Shown one piece after another: positions 42,609 to 51,323 of a DNA stretch of 64,000 nucleotides (position 1 is its first letter; each line of letters begins with the position of its first letter). The stretch is from Candidatus Gastranaerophilales bacterium (lineage in GTDB: Bacteria > Cyanobacteriota > Vampirovibrionia > Gastranaerophilales > Gastranaerophilaceae): contig CALUVW010000006.1 in NCBI GenBank assembly GCA_944324315.1, positions 1 through 64,000 of the forward strand, read 5' to 3'. The position numbers and the translations under genes are program-made. The notes under the pieces are model-generated. The model was not told where the DNA came from. It searched no databases and saw only the letters and a list, made by a program, of their open reading frames with translations.

Positions 42609-44204
42609 TTATTGTGCATTTAAGTTTATATATTTTGGGTTATGAACACCCTCTATCTTTTCAATTTCATCCAATACATTTGAGTTGACTTCAGAGTCAA
42701 TATTTATAACCATTATTGATTCTGTTTCATGCTTATCATTCTTTTGAACAACATTCATAGAACCGATATTTATATTGTTTTCACCTATCACCTGAGCAAC
42801 TTTTGCAATCATAGAAGGTCTATTAACATGCGGAACTATCAGCATGTGTTTTTGCGGACGTATACTTGTTTCATAATCGTTAATTTTTACAATTCTTGGA
42901 ATATCTTTTGCAACAAGTGCTCCGGAGACTATATTTATCCCTTTGTCTGTTGTAAGTTTTATTGTTAAAAGTCCTGCAAAGTTACAATTTGTATTAGAAC
43001 GAGTAGACACTATATCAATACCGCGCTTTTTAGCTAAAAACGGGGCATTAACATAATTTACACCTTCAATAACTGATGACAAAATTCCTTTTAATACCGC
43101 AACTTCAAGAGGTTGTATATCCAGATTTGCAAGATACCCTTGAGCAGTAATTTCTATTTTTTCAATAACACCTTGAGATATCTGCATAACCAGTTCGCCT
43201 GAATTTTCTGCTATTTGCATATAATCCTTAACAGGTTCCAATTTATCAGGTCTGAGTGACGGAATATTAACAGCAGAAGAGGCAGAACCGCCAGACAATA
43301 CTTCTTTTATTTGTTCGGCGACATCAATTGCAACATTTAATTGCGCCTCCTGAGTGCTGGCTCCAAGATGCGGCGTGAGTACAATATTTTTTTCACAATT
43401 AATTAACGGACACTCATTGATATTGGGTTCATTTTCGTAAACATCAATAGCCGCAGCAGCAACCTGTCCATCTTCCAATGCTTCTTTTAAATCATGTTCA
43501 TTAATAATTCCGCCGCGAGCGCAATTTACAAGTCTTACACCCTTTTTCATTTTTGCAATTGTGTCTTTATTAATCATATTAAGAGTTTCTTTAGTTTTTG
43601 GGACATGTACGGTTATAAAATCACATCTGCTCCACAAATTATCAAGTGATTGTACATATTCTCCGCCGGCTCTTTCTACAACATCTTTAGCTGTAAAAGG
43701 ATCAAATATGAGTAATTTCATCCCGAGTGCTTTTGCGACTTCACCGACATGCGAACCTATTTTCCCGAAACCTATTATGCCGAGTGTTTTATTAAAAAGT
43801 TCGCAGCCGGTAAATTTTGATCTATCCCATTTACCTGCTTTTGTAGATGCCGCAGCCGGTGCAATATTTCTTGCCATAGCAAGCATTAACGCAATAGTAT
43901 GTTCCGCAGCAGCAATTGTGTTACCATCAGGAGAATTTACTACAATAATTCCTGACTGTGTTGCAGAATCAACATCAATATTATCGACTCCTACTCCTGC
44001 TCTGCCAATTATCTTTAAATTTTTTCCTGCCTGAATTATTTTGGCAGTTACTTTTGTCTGACTCCTTACCATCAACGCATCATATTCAGGTATTATTTTT
44101 ACAAGTTCATCTTCTTCCATAGTTGGCAAAATATCTACTTGAGCAACCTGTTCAATGATTTTTGCGGCTGCTTCATTTATTTTATCAGTTATTAAAACTT
44201 TCAT
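42609..44204 (-). CDS. serA: D-3-phosphoglycerate dehydrogenase (SerA)
   Basis: SerA oxidises 3-phosphoglycerate, starting serine synthesis. The 531-residue type I enzyme has the catalytic domain (GRAGVGVDNIDV), the Rossmann motif GIIGFGKIGSHVGEVAKALG, NCARGGIINE with the catalytic Arg region, and HLGAST with catalytic His. The extra ASB-like domain (about 320-450) and a C-terminal ACT domain (from about 458, HVNRPSMIAKVAQVIGENNINIGSM) suggest feedback control by serine. A strong Shine-Dalgarno (GGAGG) precedes the start. Confidence 0.97.
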   Translation of the reverse strand: MKVLITDKINEAAAKIIEQVAQVDILPTMEEDELVKIIPEYDALMVRSQTKVTAKIIQAGKNLKIIGRAGVGVDNIDVDSATQSGIIVVNSPDGNTIAAAEHTIALMLAMARNIAPAAASTKAGKWDRSKFTGCELFNKTLGIIGFGKIGSHVGEVAKALGMKLLIFDPFTAKDVVERAGGEYVQSLDNLWSRCDFITVHVPKTKETLNMINKDTIAKMKKGVRLVNCARGGIINEHDLKEALEDGQVAAAAIDVYENEPNINECPLINCEKNIVLTPHLGASTQEAQLNVAIDVAEQIKEVLSGGSASSAVNIPSLRPDKLEPVKDYMQIAENSGELVMQISQGVIEKIEITAQGYLANLDIQPLEVAVLKGILSSVIEGVNYVNAPFLAKKRGIDIVSTRSNTNCNFAGLLTIKLTTDKGINIVSGALVAKDIPRIVKINDYETSIRPQKHMLIVPHVNRPSMIAKVAQVIGENNINIGSMNVVQKNDKHETESIMVINIDSEVNSNVLDEIEKIEGVHNPKYINLNAQ

Positions 44205-44216
44205 TTATCCTCCGTT

Positions 44217-45368
44217 TTATTTGCTTAATTCTTCTATAATAGTTTTTACACCGTCACCAAGATTAAATTTATGACCAAGTTTGTATAATACCGCTTCCAA
44301 AGCACCGACTGACGCAATCAAATCTCTGTCACAAACAAAGCCTAATGTCCCCATTCTAAATATTTTATCTTTTAATTGATTTTGACCGTTTGCAACAACT
44401 ATATCGAAGTCATTCTTTAAAGCTTTTCTTATTTCCGGCACCGAAATACCTTCTGGCGGAACTATTGAAGTTATAGCATAGCTGGCATTTTCGTCATTTT
44501 CAACCAGTAACTTCATATTTATAGCTTTTAATGCCTTTCTTAACGCCATAGCATGTTTTTTATGTCTGGCATTAACATTTTCAATACCTTCTTCCTTTAT
44601 CATTTTTAGAGCAACATTTAAACCAGCAATTAAATTGACGGCTGGAGTAAACGGTGTCGAATTTGCCTGAACAGATTTTTTATGAGCAGCCCAGTCAAAA
44701 TAAAAACTCGGATGCTTACACTGTTCATAAACTTTCCATGCTTTTTCACTTGCTGTTAAAAATGCAAGTCCAGGCGGAATCATAAAACCTTTTTGAGAAC
44801 CTGATATCAATACATCAATTCCCCATTCGTCAGGTTTACAGGGCATTGCACAAACACTTGTAACACCATCAACAACAGACAATGCACCATGTTCTTTTAT
44901 CAAAGCGCAAAGAGCCTTAATATCATTTGCTGCACCTGTTGAAGTTTCACTGTGAGTAAGTGTTACAATTTTTATCTCTTTATTTATATCTTCATCCAAA
45001 CGTTTTTTTAATACAGCCGGATCAATCACTTCTCCGGGTTGTACTTCTATTTTTTCAACAACTGCTCCGCGTGATTCCGCGATTTTAGCCCATCTGTTGC
45101 CGAAATTTCCTATAACAAGAGAAAGGACTTTATCGCCTTCGTTAATAAGATTTTCAAGTGCAGCACACATAGCACCTGTACCGCTTGATGTATACATAAA
45201 AACATCATTTTTCGTTTGAAAAACATATTTTAAATTTGCATAAACTTCTTCCAAAATGGAGGAAAATTCGGAACTTCTGTGTCCTATCGGGTGTTTTGCG
45301 ATTTCCAGTAATACTCTTTCTGGTACGGGTGTAGGTCCCGGAATCATTAAAAATGTTTTGTCGTTCAT
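44217..45368 (-). CDS. Class V aminotransferase, probable phosphoserine transaminase
   Basis: The 383-residue PLP enzyme resembles alanine/serine-glyoxylate aminotransferases: PGPTPVPERVL at the N-terminus, SSGTGAMCAAL, VDGVTSVCAM with the PLP Asp and SGSQKGFMIPPGL with the PLP Lys. It is first in an operon with serA and serB, exactly where serC would be expected, so it probably converts 3-phosphohydroxypyruvate to phosphoserine. It is not a classical SerC sequence. AGGAGG precedes the ATG. Confidence 0.85.
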   Translation of the reverse strand: MNDKTFLMIPGPTPVPERVLLEIAKHPIGHRSSEFSSILEEVYANLKYVFQTKNDVFMYTSSGTGAMCAALENLINEGDKVLSLVIGNFGNRWAKIAESRGAVVEKIEVQPGEVIDPAVLKKRLDEDINKEIKIVTLTHSETSTGAANDIKALCALIKEHGALSVVDGVTSVCAMPCKPDEWGIDVLISGSQKGFMIPPGLAFLTASEKAWKVYEQCKHPSFYFDWAAHKKSVQANSTPFTPAVNLIAGLNVALKMIKEEGIENVNARHKKHAMALRKALKAINMKLLVENDENASYAITSIVPPEGISVPEIRKALKNDFDIVVANGQNQLKDKIFRMGTLGFVCDRDLIASVGALEAVLYKLGHKFNLGDGVKTIIEELSK

Positions 45369-45476
45369 ATTGTTCCTCCTTTTTTGTATACTTTATAATT
45401 GCACATGCTTTATAAAAAAGGTAGTTTTTCACAAAAATATATGTAGTTTTGTAATGATAAATATTTAAAATTAGAC

Positions 45477-45506
45477 TTGTTAACTTTTTTATGTTTGAGT
45501 TATACT
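45477..45506 (+). promoter_or_regulatory. Promoter of glgP
   Basis: TTGTTA (45477-45482), an 18-nt spacer and TATACT (45501-45506) lie 44 nt upstream of the glgP ATG. Confidence 0.6.
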
Positions 45507-45549
45507 GTTAATAGTCTTTATATTTTTATTTTATTAAGAGAGGGAATAT

Positions 45550-48060
45550 ATGGGAGCTGAAATTAAATACAAATCTGATGCGTATAGTACTGTTTCTTTA
45601 GATAAAAAAAACTTTAATAAAGAAGATTTCAAAAAGAAAGTAGAAATCATAGTTAAAGCACTTTACAGAAAAACAATAGAAGAAGCAACCCCAAAAGAAC
45701 TTTTTCAAGCAGTTGCATACACAGTAAAAGACATTATTATTGATGACTGGTGGAAAACCCAGAAACAATATGAAAAAGATGATCCTAAAACGGTTTATTA
45801 TCTTTCCATGGAATTTTTAATGGGACGTGCTTTAGGTAATAATCTTATTAACTTATGTGATTACAAAGAAGTTAAAGAAGCACTTGATGAATTAGGATTT
45901 GACCTTAACGTTATAGAAGATCAAGAGCCTGATGCTGCGCTGGGTAACGGCGGTATGGGACGTTTGGCTGCCTGCTTTATGGATTCTTTTTCAACATTAG
46001 GCTATGCAGCATACGGCTGCGGCATCCGCTACAGATACGGAATGTTTAAACAAAAAATTGAAAACGGATTTCAGGACGAACTGCCTGATAATTGGCTCAA
46101 AGACGGTAACGTATTTGAATTAAGACGACCTGAATACGCAAAAGAAATAAAATTCGGCGGTTATGTACGCGTGGAATATGATCCTAAAACAAAGAAAAAT
46201 GTATTTAAACAGGAAGGATATCAATCTGTTATGGCAATTCCATACGATATTCCGGTACTCGGGTACGGTAACGGAATTGTAAATACATTGAGAGTTTGGG
46301 ATGCCGAAGCTGTTACAAACTTCAACCTTGATTCTTTTGATAAAGGTGATTACAACAAAGCAGTTGAACAGCAAAATCTTGCAAAAAATATTGTAGATGT
46401 CCTTTATCCTAATGATAATCATAATGCAGGAAAAGAATTAAGACTTAAGCAACAGTATTTCTTTGTATCTGCAAGTATTCAAACCGCTATTGAAAAATAT
46501 AAAAAATCTCATGATGATATTCGTAAATTCCATGAAAAAGTTGTTTTCCAGATGAATGATACTCACCCTGCGGTTGCGGTGGCTGAACTTATGAGAATTC
46601 TGGTAGATGAAGAAGGCTTGAGCTGGGAAGAAGCATGGGATATTACAACAAAAACCTGTACATATACAAACCATACAATTATGGCAGAAGCTCTTGAAAA
46701 ATGGCCTATAGAGCTTTTCTCAAGACTGCTTCCGCGTATATTCCAGATAATCAAAGAAATTAATGCAAGATTTATTGCAGAAATACAGAAAAAATATCCT
46801 GGTGATACTGAAAAAATCCGGAAAATGGCAATTATCTATACAGGACCTGTAAGAATGGCTCACCTTGCTATTGTCGGAAGTTATTCGGTTAACGGGGTTG
46901 CAAAACTCCATACCGAAATTCTTAAACATCAGGAACTTAAAGATTTCTATGAAATGATGCCTGAAAAATTTAATAACAAAACAAACGGAATCACACAAAG
47001 ACGCTTCCTTTTGCATGCAAATCCGCTTCTTGCCCAATGGATTACAAATCATATAGGCGACGGCTGGATTACGGACTTACCGCAGCTTGCAAAAATGAAG
47101 CAATATACCGACGATAAAAATTCTCTTAACGAATTTATGGATATAAAATATCAAAATAAACTTCGTCTTGCTAAATATATTAAAGAACATAACGGAATTG
47201 ATGTAGATCCATCATCTATATTTGACATCCAAATTAAAAGAATGCACGAATACAAAAGACAGTTATTGAATATTCTTCATGTTATGTATCTTTATAACAA
47301 AATAAAAGAAAATCCGGAAAAAGAATTTTATCCTAGAACCTTTATTTTTGGCGGAAAAGCTGCTGCCGGATATTATAGAGCAAAACTTATAATTAAACTG
47401 ATAAACAGCGTTGCAGATGTTATTAACAACGATAAATCTATTAACAATAAAATTAAAGTTGTGTTTATAGAAGATTATCGTGTCTCAAATGCAGAAATTC
47501 TCTTTGCCGCAGCTGACGTTTCTGAACAAATTTCTACGGCAAGTAAAGAAGCATCAGGTACCGGTAATATGAAATTTATGCTTAACGGAGCAGTTACAAT
47601 TGGAACAATGGACGGTGCAAACGTTGAAATAGTAGAAGAAGTAGGAAAAGAAAATGCATTTATCTTTGGGCTGAGTGCTGAAGAAGTTATTCGCTATGAA
47701 AATGAAGGCGGATATAATCCTATGGAATACTTTAATAATGATCCGGATATAAAACAGGTTCTTACTCAATTGATAAATGGTGATTATTCAAAAGATGATC
47801 CTGAATTGTTTAGAGATTTGTATAACTCTCTGCTTTATCAAAACGGAGATGAAAAAGCTGACAGATTCTTTGTTCTTGCCGATTTTAAATCTTATGCTGA
47901 AGCTCAGGAACAAGTTGCAAAAGCTTACTGCGATAAAAATAAATGGGCTAAAATGGCAATGTTGAATATGGCCTGCAGCGGTAAATTCTCTTCCGACAGA
48001 ACAATACAGCAATATGTCGATGAAATCTGGCATTTGGACCATGTAACCATTGAACAATAA
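45550..48060 (+). CDS. glgP: Glycogen/alpha-glucan phosphorylase (GlgP)
   Basis: GlgP releases glucose 1-phosphate from the non-reducing ends of glycogen. The 836-residue GT35 enzyme shows YYLSMEFLMGRALGNNL near the N-terminus, AALGNGGMGRLAACFMDS, QMNDTHPA and the PLP-binding KEASGTGNMKFMLNG with the cofactor Lys. It has normal full length. GAGAGGG precedes the ATG. It is monocistronic, between the divergent serine operon and its own terminator. With the GH77-like and GH13 genes elsewhere in the window it supports glycogen metabolism. Confidence 0.98.
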   Translation: MGAEIKYKSDAYSTVSLDKKNFNKEDFKKKVEIIVKALYRKTIEEATPKELFQAVAYTVKDIIIDDWWKTQKQYEKDDPKTVYYLSMEFLMGRALGNNLINLCDYKEVKEALDELGFDLNVIEDQEPDAALGNGGMGRLAACFMDSFSTLGYAAYGCGIRYRYGMFKQKIENGFQDELPDNWLKDGNVFELRRPEYAKEIKFGGYVRVEYDPKTKKNVFKQEGYQSVMAIPYDIPVLGYGNGIVNTLRVWDAEAVTNFNLDSFDKGDYNKAVEQQNLAKNIVDVLYPNDNHNAGKELRLKQQYFFVSASIQTAIEKYKKSHDDIRKFHEKVVFQMNDTHPAVAVAELMRILVDEEGLSWEEAWDITTKTCTYTNHTIMAEALEKWPIELFSRLLPRIFQIIKEINARFIAEIQKKYPGDTEKIRKMAIIYTGPVRMAHLAIVGSYSVNGVAKLHTEILKHQELKDFYEMMPEKFNNKTNGITQRRFLLHANPLLAQWITNHIGDGWITDLPQLAKMKQYTDDKNSLNEFMDIKYQNKLRLAKYIKEHNGIDVDPSSIFDIQIKRMHEYKRQLLNILHVMYLYNKIKENPEKEFYPRTFIFGGKAAAGYYRAKLIIKLINSVADVINNDKSINNKIKVVFIEDYRVSNAEILFAAADVSEQISTASKEASGTGNMKFMLNGAVTIGTMDGANVEIVEEVGKENAFIFGLSAEEVIRYENEGGYNPMEYFNNDPDIKQVLTQLINGDYSKDDPELFRDLYNSLLYQNGDEKADRFFVLADFKSYAEAQEQVAKAYCDKNKWAKMAMLNMACSGKFSSDRTIQQYVDEIWHLDHVTIEQ

Positions 48061-48081
48061 CAAAAAATCTAAACGATTACC

Positions 48082-48120
48082 TTAATCACCGTGATTATAA
48101 TAATCACGGTGATTAATTTA
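48082..48120 (+). terminator. Terminator of glgP
   Basis: TTAATCACCGTGATTA and TAATCACGGTGATTAA are perfect 16-bp arms with a 3-nt loop, followed by TTTATTATATTT. Confidence 0.85.
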
Positions 48121-48185
48121 TTATATTTAATTTTTATTAAGACATATATTTAAAGATATCAAAAAAAAGTTTGTCCAATTTTTAT

Positions 48186-48983
48186 ATGAATATGAAAATT
48201 GGAAACCCAGCATATTCATATAAAAATAAACAGATCCGTCCGTCTTTTACAGCAATTCCCCTGGCAAGATACAACACAGAACCCGATGTTTTTATTACAA
48301 TATATCAACTTGAAAAAAACGATTTACCTTTTGTTTCAAATTTTCTTAAAAATATAAATCAATATTTTGAGGAAAAGAAAATTTGTGATTTTGCCCACAA
48401 ACAAGTTATGGAAGAAGCTTTTGGAGCAGTCAAAGCAATTCTTACATCCGCACATCCTGGGAAAAAAGTTAAAAGTCTGCTTGCGATATCTGATATGGAA
48501 CCATGCGGAATTCTAGTCGGAAATGTTGCTAAAAAACGAAATCTTAATAATAAACTTGTTTATTCAAGCAGAAAAAACCACGGCAGCAAAGAAACCGAAC
48601 TTGACTGGCTGACAACATGGAATCCTAAACCGGAACAGAAGATGAAAAATATAGGAAAAGCCATAGCTTCTGAATATTATGATACTGTTCTCAAAGATGG
48701 CTTTAAAGATATATATGTGCGCTCGGAAGTCCCTGAAATGTCTTATGCAGTATACTTTTACAAGTCAATTGGATTTAATGAACTCTTTAAAGAAAGAAAA
48801 AAGATTACGAAATATCAAACTAACCGATATTTAATAGGGAATTATGATAATCCCAAAGATGAAGTAATTCCTATGATTGCCTCTCGTGGTAACATTGTAA
48901 AAACAAAAGAAGAATTATTTGAGAAATTAAAGCGTTGTAAAATAGAATCAAGTTCAATTGATATTAATACTGTTCTTAAATAA
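48186..48983 (+). CDS. GNAT-like acetyltransferase-fold protein with N-terminal SFTA motif
   Basis: The protein (265 residues from the ATG at 48186) has a GNAT-like layout: a first strand and helix (ITIYQLEKNDLPFVSNFL), a central CGILVGNVAKK strand, and near the end ASEYYDTVLKDGFKDIYVRS plus AVYFYKSIGFNELF, the usual final helix and strand. The acetyl-CoA loop is not clearly of the R-x-x-G-x-G/A type, so activity is uncertain. Residues about 20-23 read SFTA, a variant of the recurring N-terminal motif. The longer frame begins at a TTG. No Shine-Dalgarno is evident. Confidence 0.6.
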   Translation: MNMKIGNPAYSYKNKQIRPSFTAIPLARYNTEPDVFITIYQLEKNDLPFVSNFLKNINQYFEEKKICDFAHKQVMEEAFGAVKAILTSAHPGKKVKSLLAISDMEPCGILVGNVAKKRNLNNKLVYSSRKNHGSKETELDWLTTWNPKPEQKMKNIGKAIASEYYDTVLKDGFKDIYVRSEVPEMSYAVYFYKSIGFNELFKERKKITKYQTNRYLIGNYDNPKDEVIPMIASRGNIVKTKEELFEKLKRCKIESSSIDINTVLK

Positions 48984-49030
48984 ATCTTTTTTGAAATAAA
49001 AATATAGTGTAAATTGCAAAGGAAATCCTA

Positions 49031-49369
49031 ATGAAAATACATAATGTCACGATAAATAAATCTACCTCAAGTCAAAAAGTAAATTTTGGAGCACAAATAT
49101 TTCATCAAAGAGAAATTTTCAAATCTATTGCTGAAACCGACAGCCGTTGTTGGAATGTAGGACAAAAATATGAACATATTAAAATGATTCGTAATGCAAT
49201 AAATTACATTAAAGAAATAGGTGATCCGGATACAGGTATAAGCTTATTACAAAAACCTGTAACTATTGAACATCATAAGTGCTGGTACAACACAAGAATA
49301 ACTAATAAAAAATTCCCAAATATTGCATATCATAATGTCTGGAAAATAATGAAAGCTTTTTCAATATGA
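49031..49369 (+). CDS. Small protein of unknown function with N-terminal VNFGA motif
   Basis: The 112-residue protein has VNFGA at residues 17-21 after a Ser/Lys-rich start, then a helical part with conserved-looking His and Trp residues (EHHKCWYNT). No family is recognised. AAAGGAAA lies upstream. Its stop overlaps the next start by 4 bases (ATGA), so the two small proteins are made together. Confidence 0.6.
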   Translation: MKIHNVTINKSTSSQKVNFGAQIFHQREIFKSIAETDSRCWNVGQKYEHIKMIRNAINYIKEIGDPDTGISLLQKPVTIEHHKCWYNTRITNKKFPNIAYHNVWKIMKAFSI

Positions 49370-49632
49370 ATTATCTGGAGTTTTTTCGCCAAAAGAATGA
49401 TGATCTGATTAACTGCATAGAAACTTTTGAACAAAAATTTTTAAAATATGTATCTAATCTTGCACAACAAAAACCTCCTGCAGTTTTAGAAATGTTTAAT
49501 ATAAAAGATGAACACTGGATGAAAATTGCGGATAAAATAAAAGACAGTTCCGGGTATTTATACGTAGGTCTTGAAAAAGACAGAAAAATCTTTGAAGAAA
49601 AATACCTAAAATACCTGATAAATAGATTGTAA
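49366..49632 (+). CDS. Small helical protein of unknown function
   Basis: The 88-residue, mostly helical protein begins MNYLEFFRQKNDDLINCIE and ends KYLKYLINRL. It is coupled to the preceding VNFGA protein by a 4-base overlap, which suggests a two-protein unit. No domain is recognised. No own Shine-Dalgarno is needed with such coupling. Confidence 0.55.
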   Translation: MNYLEFFRQKNDDLINCIETFEQKFLKYVSNLAQQKPPAVLEMFNIKDEHWMKIADKIKDSSGYLYVGLEKDRKIFEEKYLKYLINRL

Positions 49633-49666
49633 AAGAACACTTGGTTTGATTACTTGTTACAGATGC

Positions 49667-49687
49667 TTTGATTATTTTTGGACACTT
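49667..49687 (+). repeat. Repeat copy left of the MATE pair
   Basis: TTTGATTATTTTTGGACACTT differs by one base from 53644-53664 on the same strand. The related TTGGTTTGATTA stands at 49641-49652. Confidence 0.6.
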
Positions 49688-49689
49688 TG

Positions 49690-49930
49690 TGTTGGGTGCA
49701 GAACCCTCAACCTACAAACTGCAATTTCTAAAGCATAAGGGGGGCTGCAAGTCCGACACCTTCGCTTGTAAATCTTGTTATTCTTATTGCAACATACAAT
49801 GGAGCTTCTCCTGCTTCAAGCATTCTCTTACATTTAAGCATATTTTCTGCTGTTTAAAACCAATTAAAGCTAATTGTTCAGCAGTTTGCTTTACAGAAAC
49901 ACATGATGTAATTTTAAACCATATATGCTT
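49690..49930 (-). pseudogene. Possible gene remnant in the gap beside the MATE pair
   Basis: Read leftward, one frame gives TSCVSVKQTAEQLALIGFKQQ before stopping. An overlapping frame continues as MLKCKRMLEAGEAP, then YVAIRITRFTSEGVGLAAPLML and a stop. Together they look like a short coding sequence broken by a frameshift. No family is recognised, and the fragments may be chance. Otherwise the 49633-49994 gap shows only the repeat copy. Confidence 0.2.
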
Positions 49931-49994
49931 TTTATAGATTATATTACCAATTTATACATTTTAATTTGATATAAAATTTACCGTATAAATTAAA

Positions 49995-51323
49995 TCATTT
50001 ATTTAGTACGTTACGGTATATAGCAACAGAAATAATGGCAGTAACAGCTTCAGTAACCCAAAATGCATGCCAAATCCCTACTACTCCTAATATTCGGCTT
50101 AATAAAAATGCTGTTGGAATAATGATAAATATATACCGGCAAAGCGAAATTAACAAGGACGGAATTCCTTTACCTAATCCCTCTAACGCACCTGATGAAG
50201 TAACAGACACAGCAGAAACAATAAACCCTGTGCATACAATTCTCAATGCTGTTTCTCCAGCTTGGAGAGTATAATCAGTATGAGTAAAGAGTTCCATAAG
50301 TTTCTCCGGATAAAACAGGCAAATTATAGTTCCCAATATCATAATTATACAATTCAGATACAAAACAATTCTATAAATTTGATTGACTCTTTTATTTTCA
50401 CCAGCACCGTAATTATAACCAATTAAAGGACGCATTCCTTGAACAATACCATTTGCAGGGAGATAGATAAATGTTTGCAATTTATAATAAATACCTAAAA
50501 TTAAAATGTAGACTTCGGAATAAGCAGCCAGAATTGCATTTAGTGCAGAAATTAATAACGATGGTAATGCAAGATTCAGTGTAGCCGGAATCCCAATTAA
50601 GTATAGTTTCAATACAATTTTAGGAGAAAATACAATATACTTCTTGCGAATATGTACACAGATTGGCCGCATATAATAAACAATAAGATATATTATCAAT
50701 GTCAACATCTGACCTATTCCGGTTGCTAATGCAGCTCCTTTAATCCCCATTTGAGGGAATGGTCCATAACCAAAAATCAGTATGGGATCCAATATGATAT
50801 TTGCGATACATCCGCTCATCAAACTTATCATTGTTGTTTTCATTTTACCTGCGGCTTGAAAGATTTTCTCAAATGTTATCCCAACGAGAATAAACAGAGT
50901 AAAAGAGAATGCGATAACCGAATAATTAATGCTGAGTTCAATCACTGGTTCTGATGAAGTGAACTTTCTTAAAAAGAATGGCATAATTGCAATACAACAA
51001 ATTGTCATTACAATACTATGAATAATCGCCAATAGAAGTCCTATAGTAGCAGCCCTATCAGCATTTTTATTATCTCCGGCTCCAAGATAAAAAGCGATAA
51101 CCGCATTAATACCAACCCCGAAACCAATCCCTACTGCATTTATAAAATTTTGAACAGGATAGACAAGTGATAGTGCGGTCATTGCATCCTCACTAATCCT
51201 GGCAACAAAATAACTATCTACAATGTTGTATAGAGAATTAACAAGCATTGATAAAACCATAGGTAATGACATTGATAAAATCAATGGTATAATCGGTTTT
51301 TCCTTCATAAAAGTATTATTCAT
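49995..51323 (-). CDS. MATE-family efflux transporter (second of a pair)
   Basis: The 442-residue protein has 12 hydrophobic segments in two halves. MATE features include PLILSMSLPMVLSMLVNSLYNIVDSYFVA-type N-terminal sequence (Pro and Asp positions kept) and GKMKTTMISLMSG. It probably exports drugs or metabolites using a sodium or proton gradient. It overlaps the upstream MATE gene by 4 bases (ATGA). The two may act as a heteromer or as separate pumps. Confidence 0.92.
   Translation of the reverse strand: MNNTFMKEKPIIPLILSMSLPMVLSMLVNSLYNIVDSYFVARISEDAMTALSLVYPVQNFINAVGIGFGVGINAVIAFYLGAGDNKNADRAATIGLLLAIIHSIVMTICCIAIMPFFLRKFTSSEPVIELSINYSVIAFSFTLFILVGITFEKIFQAAGKMKTTMISLMSGCIANIILDPILIFGYGPFPQMGIKGAALATGIGQMLTLIIYLIVYYMRPICVHIRKKYIVFSPKIVLKLYLIGIPATLNLALPSLLISALNAILAAYSEVYILILGIYYKLQTFIYLPANGIVQGMRPLIGYNYGAGENKRVNQIYRIVLYLNCIIMILGTIICLFYPEKLMELFTHTDYTLQAGETALRIVCTGFIVSAVSVTSSGALEGLGKGIPSLLISLCRYIFIIIPTAFLLSRILGVVGIWHAFWVTEAVTAIISVAIYRNVLNK

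Noticed and set aside
43561-44034. Rightward 157-codon frame opposite serA
   Set aside because: Antisense shadow of the conserved serA dehydrogenase domain.
49668-49937. Rightward 89-codon frame after the small tagged genes
   Set aside because: Cys/Phe-rich, no Shine-Dalgarno, starts within the repeat copy and has no recognisable protein character.
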